This document shows positions 58,812 to 64,000 of a DNA stretch of 64,000 nt, piece after piece. The notes beneath the pieces were generated by a model. It made no database searches, was not told the origin of the DNA, and saw nothing but the letters and a program-made list of their open reading frames with translations. The stretch spans positions 248,001 through 312,000 of the forward strand of contig JAPZTL010000008.1 of NCBI GenBank assembly GCA_027532825.1, given 5' to 3'. This DNA comes from Silanimonas sp021297925 (lineage in GTDB: Bacteria; Pseudomonadota; Gammaproteobacteria; Xanthomonadales; Xanthomonadaceae). A program made the position numbers and the translations under genes. Positions within the stretch are counted from its first letter, which is position 1. Each line of letters opens with the position of its first letter.

Positions 58812-59831
58812 ATGCGCCTTGCCCTGCTTTCCGCCGCTTTCGCGGCCCTCGCCCTGCCCAGCCATGCCGCCCAGACCGATCCTCAGGCCCGGGCTGCCTT
58901 CATCGCCGAGGCGGGCGCCAAGTACGGACTCACCGACGCCGAGATCGAGGGCTGGCTGGCCAAGGCCACTTACCAGCAGAGCATCGTCGACGCGATGTCG
59001 CGGCCGGCCGAGCGCGTGAGGCCTTGGAAGGACTACCGTCCGATCTTCATCACCGACGCCCGCGTGGCCGGTGGCCGGCGCTTCCTCGCCGAGCATCGCG
59101 AAGCCCTGCAGAAGGTCGAGGACGCCACCGGCGTGCCGAAGCAGTACATCGTCGCGATTATTGGCGTCGAAACCTCGTACGGCCGCATCACCGGCAGCTT
59201 CGAGGTGCTCGATGCCCTCTACACGCTCGGCTTCCACTACCCGAAGCTCGGCGACCCGGAACGAGAGGCGCGCCGCGGCGCCTTCTTCCGCGACGAGCTG
59301 GCGCAGTCGCTGCTGCTGGCGCGCGAGGAGGGCATCGACATCCCGGCGCAGAAGGGCAGCTACGCGGGGGCGATGGGCTGGGGCCAGTTCATGCCATCCA
59401 GCTACCGCGCCTATGCGAAGGACGGCGACGGCGACGGCAAGCGCGACCTGTTCGGCTCGCTGCCGGACGTTTTCGCCTCGATCGCCAGTTATTTCGTCGC
59501 GCACGGCTGGGAGAAGGGCAGCCCCGTCGTCGCACGTGCCACGGCAAATGAGGGCGCGACCTTCGTGCCGCCCGACCTCGAGCCGCGCTATGGCCTTGCC
59601 GAGCTCGGCGAGAAGGGCTTTCGTCCGGCCGAGGCGCAGGGCCATGACGCGCCCGCCACGCTGGTGACGCTGGAAGGCGCGGAGGGCACGGAGCACTGGC
59701 TCGGCTTCCGCAATTTCTACGTGATCACCCGCTACAACCGTTCGCCGATGTACGCGCTGGCCGTGCACCAGCTCGCCGAGGCGATCGTCGAGCCCGCGGA
59801 CGCGGCCGTGGCCGCCGCGGCCGGGCAGTGA
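58812..59831 (+). CDS. mltB: Membrane-bound/soluble lytic murein transglycosylase B
   Basis: 339 residues. Cleaves the MurNAc-GlcNAc bond with formation of 1,6-anhydroMurNAc. The signal peptide LALLSAAFAALALPSHAAQ has no lipobox cysteine, so the enzyme is probably soluble in the periplasm. The catalytic Glu is in AIIGVETSYGRITG; AGAMGWGQFMPSSY and FGSLPDVFASIASYF are family landmarks. ATG 58812 fits the signal peptide. The stop overlaps the rlpA start (GTGA). Confidence 0.95.
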   Translation: MRLALLSAAFAALALPSHAAQTDPQARAAFIAEAGAKYGLTDAEIEGWLAKATYQQSIVDAMSRPAERVRPWKDYRPIFITDARVAGGRRFLAEHREALQKVEDATGVPKQYIVAIIGVETSYGRITGSFEVLDALYTLGFHYPKLGDPEREARRGAFFRDELAQSLLLAREEGIDIPAQKGSYAGAMGWGQFMPSSYRAYAKDGDGDGKRDLFGSLPDVFASIASYFVAHGWEKGSPVVARATANEGATFVPPDLEPRYGLAELGEKGFRPAEAQGHDAPATLVTLEGAEGTEHWLGFRNFYVITRYNRSPMYALAVHQLAEAIVEPADAAVAAAAGQ

Positions 59832-60871
59832 CGCCGGTGACGATGCTGCGGGCCCGCGCTGCCGCCGGTGCGGCCGCGGCGCTCGCCCTGCTGCTCCTCG
59901 CGGGATGCGCCAGTACCCCGCACCGTGTCGGCGGCGTCGAACGCATCGGCAGCCACGCCCACCGCGTCCCGGATGCGGAACGGACCCGCCTCGACGACCT
60001 GCCCCCGCCGCCGTCCTGCGTCCCACCGCGCGAGCATGACGAATCGCTGTACACGGCGGGGGGGCTTTACGCCCCCGGCGTCGCCGACAGCGCCCCGCCC
60101 GTGCCCGTGGATGTGTCGAACATCCCGGAGCCGGTGCCGCGCCGCGAGCCGCGGGCACGCTACGGCAACCGCGAGACCTACACGGTCCTCGGCCGCACCT
60201 ACCGGGTGATGGACTCGGCCGAAGGCTACGTCGAGCGCGGCATCGCTAGCTGGTACGGCTACAAGTTCCACGGCCGCCACACGTCGAGCCGCGAGCACTA
60301 CGACATGTGTGCCTTCTCCGCGGCCCACAAGACCCTGCCGCTCCCCAGCTACGTGCGCGTCACCAACCTCGACAACGGCCTCAGCGTGGTCGTGCGGGTC
60401 AACGACCGGGGGCCGTTCCACCCGGGTCGCATCATCGACCTGAGCTACGCCGCCGCGACCCGCCTCGACATGAAGCAGGCCGGCACGGCGCGGGTCGAGG
60501 TGCGCGCCCTGATGGGCCCGGACGATCGCTGGCTCGCCGAGGGGCCGGCCGGCCCCTCGCGCCCGCGGCCGCCGGATCCGGCCCAGATGGAGGTGCCGCC
60601 GCCCTCGCCACCCGCCGCGCCGCCGTCGACCGCTCCCCAGCAAGTGGTCCAGGTCGGCAGCTTCGGCGACCGCCTCAACGCCGAGCGCCTCGTCCGTGCG
60701 TTGGCCGATGCGGGGCTGCCCGGCGCGGCCCTCGACCATGCCATCGTCGATGAGCGCAGCGTCTGGCGCGTCCGCTTCCCGGCGCAGGCCGGCCACGCCG
60801 CCGCCGCGCTGGCCGAGCGCATCCTCGCCACCGGCCTCGCCACGCCCCGCCGCTTCGCCGCTGACCCTTGA
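59828..60871 (+). CDS. rlpA: Septal-ring lytic transglycosylase/lipoprotein RlpA
   Basis: 347 residues, GTG start overlapping mltB. Lipobox LLLAGC near residue 27 gives an outer-membrane lipoprotein. A double-psi beta-barrel at about 130-230 (ERGIASWYGYKFHGRHTSS, YVRVTNLDNGLSVVVRVNDR, GRIIDLSYAAA) carries the glycan-cleaving site known from Pseudomonas RlpA; a Pro-rich linker follows, then a C-terminal SPOR domain (VVQVGSFGDRLNAERLVRAL) that binds denuded glycan at the septum. Confidence 0.95.
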   Translation: MTPVTMLRARAAAGAAAALALLLLAGCASTPHRVGGVERIGSHAHRVPDAERTRLDDLPPPPSCVPPREHDESLYTAGGLYAPGVADSAPPVPVDVSNIPEPVPRREPRARYGNRETYTVLGRTYRVMDSAEGYVERGIASWYGYKFHGRHTSSREHYDMCAFSAAHKTLPLPSYVRVTNLDNGLSVVVRVNDRGPFHPGRIIDLSYAAATRLDMKQAGTARVEVRALMGPDDRWLAEGPAGPSRPRPPDPAQMEVPPPSPPAAPPSTAPQQVVQVGSFGDRLNAERLVRALADAGLPGAALDHAIVDERSVWRVRFPAQAGHAAAALAERILATGLATPRRFAADP

Positions 60872-60941
60872 GCCGACGCGGCGTTAAGCCGTGCCGCCTT
60901 ACTCTTTCCCATTCGCCGTGTCCCGGAGCCCGTCGCGCCCC

Positions 60942-62174
60942 ATGCGTCCCGCCGTCCTGATCGCCTTCCCGCTGCTGTTCGCCGCCTCCCTCGCGCTGGC
61001 CCAAGCCCCCGAGCCCACCCCGGTGCCGACCCCCGTGGCCGCGCCGCGCCCGTCGACCGCGCCCGTCGCCATCCCGCCCGCGCCGCGCTCCTCGGGGGCG
61101 GCCTGGGTGTTGATGGACGCGACCAGCGGTCGGATCCTCGCCGGCGAGAACGACGACGTTCCGCGCGCGCCGGCCTCGTTGACGAAGGTGATGACGTCCT
61201 ACGTCGTGGCCGCCGAGCTCGCCGCCGGCCGCATCCGCAAGGACGACGCCGTGCTGATCTCGGAGCGGGCCTGGCGCGAGGGCGGCGCCGGCACCGCCGG
61301 CAGCTTCTCGGGCTTCGAGGTCAACAGCCGCGCGCCGCTCGAGACGGTCATGACCGGCATGGTCGTGCAGAGCGGCAACGACGCTTCGATCGCGCTGGCC
61401 GAGCACGTCGCCGGCACCGAGGAGGCCTTCGCCCAGCTGATGAACAGCTATGCGAAGAAGCTCGGCATGACGCAGTCGAATTTCGTGAACTCCCATGGCC
61501 TCGACGCCGAGGGGCAGGTGATGAGCGCGCGCGACATGGCGATCCTGTCGCGCGCGCTGGTCAACCAGTTCCCGGAGGCCTACGCGCTGCACTCGATGAA
61601 GGAGTTCACCTGGAACGGCATCACCCAGCACAACCGCAACGGCTTGCTGTGGAAGGACCCGTCGGTCGACGGCATCAAGACCGGGCACACCTCGACCGCG
61701 GGCTACAACCTCGCGGCCTCCGCCAAGCGCGGCGACATGCGCCTGATCTCGGTGGTGATGGGCATCCAGACCGACAGCCGCGCCGAGGCCTTCCGCCTGC
61801 GCGAGGGCGACAACCTCGCCCTGCTGAACTGGGGCTTCCGCTTCTTCGAGACGCACGCGCTGTTCGATCCGGCCGAGGCGCTGGCGACGCAGCCGCTCTA
61901 CAAGGGCGAGGCCGACACCGTCGCGCTGGGCGTCGCGCGCCCGATCCTCGTGACCCTGCCGCGTGGCCGCTACGGCGACCTCAAGCCGCAGATCGACGTG
62001 CCCAAGCAGCTGCTCGCCCCGATCACGAAGGGCCAGGCCATCGGCACCGTGCGCGTGATGCTGGATGGCAAGCCGGTCGCCGAGGCGCCGCTGGTGGCGC
62101 TGTCCGCCGTGCCGGAGGCGGGGTTCGTGGGCCGGATGGTCGACGAGTTCCGCCTGTGGTGGAACGCGGAGTGA
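60942..62174 (+). CDS. dacA: D-alanyl-D-alanine carboxypeptidase (PBP5/6 type)
   Basis: 410 residues. Removes the terminal D-Ala of peptidoglycan pentapeptides. Signal peptide AVLIAFPLLFAASLALAQ, Pro-rich linker, then SxxK in APASLTKVMTSY, SxN in VVQSGNDASIALA, and KTG in GIKTGHTSTAG. A C-terminal PBP5 domain and the amphipathic anchor GRMVDEFRLWWN follow, so it sits on the periplasmic face of the inner membrane. The ATG at 60942 is preferred over an upstream GTG because the signal peptide begins there. Confidence 0.97.
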   Translation: MRPAVLIAFPLLFAASLALAQAPEPTPVPTPVAAPRPSTAPVAIPPAPRSSGAAWVLMDATSGRILAGENDDVPRAPASLTKVMTSYVVAAELAAGRIRKDDAVLISERAWREGGAGTAGSFSGFEVNSRAPLETVMTGMVVQSGNDASIALAEHVAGTEEAFAQLMNSYAKKLGMTQSNFVNSHGLDAEGQVMSARDMAILSRALVNQFPEAYALHSMKEFTWNGITQHNRNGLLWKDPSVDGIKTGHTSTAGYNLAASAKRGDMRLISVVMGIQTDSRAEAFRLREGDNLALLNWGFRFFETHALFDPAEALATQPLYKGEADTVALGVARPILVTLPRGRYGDLKPQIDVPKQLLAPITKGQAIGTVRVMLDGKPVAEAPLVALSAVPEAGFVGRMVDEFRLWWNAE

Positions 62175-62178
62175 CGCG

Positions 62179-62457
62179 GTGGAGATCCGGTCCGACAACC
62201 CCGAGCACGGCCTGCAGTTCCCGGGCACCTTCGAGATCAGCGCGATGGGCCACGTCGGCCGCGGGCTGGAGGCGAGGATGCCGGCCGCCCTCGAGGCCGC
62301 CGGCCTCGTCGTCCATCGCGACCACCACCGCCAGCGCCTGTCGGCGAAAGGCAACTGGGTGTCCATCACCTATGCCTTCGACGCCGCCACGCGCGCCGAC
62401 TACGAGAAGGCGCACGCCGCGCTCCGCGCCCTGCCCGAGGTGAAGTGGACGCTGTGA
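62179..62457 (+). CDS. ybeD: YbeD family protein (DUF493)
   Basis: 92 residues, GTG start 4 bases after dacA. ACT-like small fold: LQFPGTFEISAMGHVG opens, and YEKAHAALRALPEVKWTL ends the protein. YbeD sits between dacA and lipB in many gammaproteobacteria, as here, and a link to lipoate or murein synthesis has been proposed but not settled. The stop overlaps the lipB start (GTGA). Confidence 0.92.
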   Translation: MEIRSDNPEHGLQFPGTFEISAMGHVGRGLEARMPAALEAAGLVVHRDHHRQRLSAKGNWVSITYAFDAATRADYEKAHAALRALPEVKWTL

Positions 62458-63125
62458 GCCCGGCCACCGGGACCGCCCCGCGGACTTGGACCGTCCGCGA
62501 CCTCGGCCGCCGGGCCTACGACCCGGTCTGGCGGGCCATGCAGGCCTTCACGGACGCGCGCGGCCCGGACACCCCGGACGAGCTCTGGCTGGTCGAGCAC
62601 GACCCGGTGTTCACCCTCGGCCAGGCCGGCAAGCCCGAGCACGTGCTGGCCCCCGGGGACATCCCGGTCATCCCCGTCGACCGCGGTGGGCAGGTGACCT
62701 ACCACGGCCCCGGCCAGCTGGTGGCCTACCCGCTGGTGGACCTGCGGCGGCTCGGCATCGGCGTGAAGGCCCTGGTCGAGCGGATCGAGCAGGCGATCAT
62801 CGACACCTGCTCCGGTCATGGCATCGCCACCGAGCGCCACGACGGTGCGCCCGGCGTCTACACCCTCGACGGCGCCAAGATCGCCGCCCTCGGGTTGCGC
62901 GTGCGGCGGGGCTGCAGCTTCCATGGGCTGGCCTTCAACATCGCCATGGACCTCGAGCCCTTCCAGCGCATCAACCCCTGCGGTTACGCCGGGCAGCCTG
63001 TGACCACGCTGCTAGACTGCGGCGGGCCCGGGCGGCTCGACGTCGTCGCCACCGCCCTCGTGGCCCACTTGTCGGGCCAGTTGGGCCTGCTGCCTCGGCC
63101 CGCCCTTCCGACCGACCGGCCCTGA
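62454..63125 (+). CDS. lipB: Octanoyl-[acyl carrier protein]:protein N-octanoyltransferase
   Basis: 223 residues. Moves octanoate from ACP to lipoyl domains, first step of lipoate synthesis. Landmarks: VDRGGQVTYHGPGQLVAYPL, the catalytic Lys in DGAKIAALGLRV, the acyl-binding segment CSFHGLAFNIAMDL, and the catalytic Cys in NPCGYAGQPVTT. GTG 62454, overlapping the ybeD stop, is preferred over the GTG at 62445. It serves AceE's partner E2 among others. Confidence 0.96.
   Translation: MSPATGTAPRTWTVRDLGRRAYDPVWRAMQAFTDARGPDTPDELWLVEHDPVFTLGQAGKPEHVLAPGDIPVIPVDRGGQVTYHGPGQLVAYPLVDLRRLGIGVKALVERIEQAIIDTCSGHGIATERHDGAPGVYTLDGAKIAALGLRVRRGCSFHGLAFNIAMDLEPFQRINPCGYAGQPVTTLLDCGGPGRLDVVATALVAHLSGQLGLLPRPALPTDRP
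63010..63018 (+). promoter_or_regulatory. Candidate internal extended -10 for lipA inside lipB
   Basis: TGCTAGACT followed by GCGGC, 132 bases before the lipA ATG and inside lipB. It resembles the aceE, usp and rsmC boxes; a separate lipA transcript is possible. Confidence 0.3.
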
Positions 63126-63150
63126 CCCGGGCCCGCCCCACGACCCCGCC

Positions 63151-64000
63151 ATGTCCACGCCGACCAAGTCCATCCCGCTCACCGTGCTGACGCCCGACGC
63201 GCTCGAGGCGGGCAAGAAGCAGCTGGGCGGCGACAAGATCGGCAAGAGCCCGGTCCGCTTCGACGAGGCGCCGAAGCTGCGCAAACCCTCGTGGATCCGC
63301 GTGCGCATCCCGGCCGGCAACGCCGTCCAGCAGGTCAAGGCCAAGCTGCGCGAGAACGCGCTGGTCACCGTCTGCGAAGAGGCGAGCTGCCCGAACATCC
63401 ACGAGTGCTTCAGCCACGGCACCGCGACCTTCATGATCCTTGGCGCGGTCTGCACGCGCCGCTGCAGCTTCTGCGACGTGGCCCACGGCCGGCCGAAGCC
63501 GCCGGACGCCGCGGAGCCGCTGAAGCTGGCACAGACGATCGCCGACATGCGCCTGAAGTACGTCGTGATCACCTCGGTGGACCGCGACGACCTGCGCGAC
63601 GGCGGTGCCCAGCACTTCGCCGACTGCATCCGCGAGGCGCGCGCCCTCTCGCCGGCGCTCAAGATCGAGATCCTGACGCCCGACTTCCGCGGCAAGGGCC
63701 GCATGGACCGCGCGCTCGAGATCCTCGCCACCCATCCGCCCGACGTCTTCAACCACAACCTCGAGACGGTGCGGCCGCTGTACCCAAACGTGCGCCCGGG
63801 AGCGGACTACGACTGGTCGCTGCAGCTGCTCAAGCGCTTCAAGGCCCAGCACCCGGACGTGCCGACCAAGAGCGGCATCATGCTGGGCCTCGGCGAGGAC
63901 ATGGACCAAGTGAAGGAGTGCCTGCGCCACCTGCGCGAGCACGACGTCGACATGGTCACCATCGGCCAGTACCTGCAGCCCACGCCGCACCACCATCCCG
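63151..64000 (+). CDS. lipA: Lipoyl synthase (3' truncated by window)
   Basis: 283 complete codons are visible of an expected ~330. Radical-SAM enzyme that inserts two sulfurs into the octanoyl chain. The auxiliary cluster cysteines are in CEEASCPNIHEC (C-x4-C-x5-C), the radical-SAM cluster in CTRRCSFCDVAHG (CxxxCxxC). VDRDDLRDGGAQHFADCI, IEILTPDF and the end QYLQPTPHHHP are typical. The frame is intact to the last base of the window. ATG 63151 lies 25 bases after lipB; no strong RBS. Confidence 0.97.
   Translation, partial: MSTPTKSIPLTVLTPDALEAGKKQLGGDKIGKSPVRFDEAPKLRKPSWIRVRIPAGNAVQQVKAKLRENALVTVCEEASCPNIHECFSHGTATFMILGAVCTRRCSFCDVAHGRPKPPDAAEPLKLAQTIADMRLKYVVITSVDRDDLRDGGAQHFADCIREARALSPALKIEILTPDFRGKGRMDRALEILATHPPDVFNHNLETVRPLYPNVRPGADYDWSLQLLKRFKAQHPDVPTKSGIMLGLGEDMDQVKECLRHLREHDVDMVTIGQYLQPTPHHHP

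Overview
The window is a high-GC chromosomal segment of a gammaproteobacterium, most likely of the order Lysobacterales (Xanthomonadales). The inference rests on gene content: a homodimeric AceE, a GltB/GltD pair, a short AMP nucleosidase, an AlaA-type aminotransferase, a large TonB-dependent receptor ending in phenylalanine, a TPR-sulfotransferase next to that receptor, and the cell-shape/lipoate run mreBCD-mrdA-rodA ... mltB-rlpA-dacA-ybeD-lipB-lipA. Genes are packed, often with 1 to 4 bp start/stop overlaps (TGATG, ATGA, GTGA). No rRNA, tRNA, insertion sequence, prophage or CRISPR array was seen. No intergenic gap exceeds about 250 bases; the largest (48251-48499, 12693-12924, 20541-20729, 49436-49609) hold no gene I can support.

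Region by region: 1-1624 is the 3' part of clpB. 1676-4350 (minus) is a translationally coupled pair of secreted amidohydrolases, one with intact metal ligands and one without. Then come amn (plus), a small lipoprotein (minus), a glutaredoxin/A-type/rhodanese fusion (minus) and gltB-gltD (minus). 12925-17052 (plus) is a 1375-residue secreted beta-rich protein whose end overlaps a convergent esterase gene; alaA lies upstream of the esterase. 19002-28653 carries a small membrane protein, rsgA, a two-gene partner-switching module (STAS protein plus a sensor phosphatase/kinase), a QEGLA-motif protein, maeB, a glycosyltransferase and a UspA protein. aceE follows at 28798-31479.

31480-38476 is an accessory island, visibly AT-richer at its left end, and is the most interesting part. 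It has an overlapping pair of unknown genes (a 284-residue soluble protein and a 207-residue four-helix membrane protein) with the layout of a RexAB-type exclusion pair. Next is a Type III restriction-modification operon, mod-hepT-res. A HEPN gene with an intact RX4HXY motif sits between mod and res, and a complete MNT nucleotidyltransferase (GSX10DXD) is fused in frame to the N-terminus of Res. The operon therefore appears to join a HEPN/MNT toxin-antitoxin to the restriction enzyme itself.

38477-49435 holds a small membrane protein, rsmC, an RsuA-family pseudouridine synthase, and a cluster for protein or peptide modification: a methyltransferase-TPR-AspH hydroxylase fusion, a prolyl-4-hydroxylase-like oxygenase and a TPR-sulfotransferase. 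These stand beside a TonB-dependent receptor and are followed by a PfkB kinase. 49610-55259 is the rod-shape operon mreB-mreC-mreD-mrdA-rodA. 55219-58643 (minus) is a solute-binding lipoprotein coupled to a membrane GGDEF-EAL protein, reminiscent of NspS/MbaA. 58812-64000 is mltB-rlpA-dacA-ybeD-lipB-lipA, with lipA cut by the window end.
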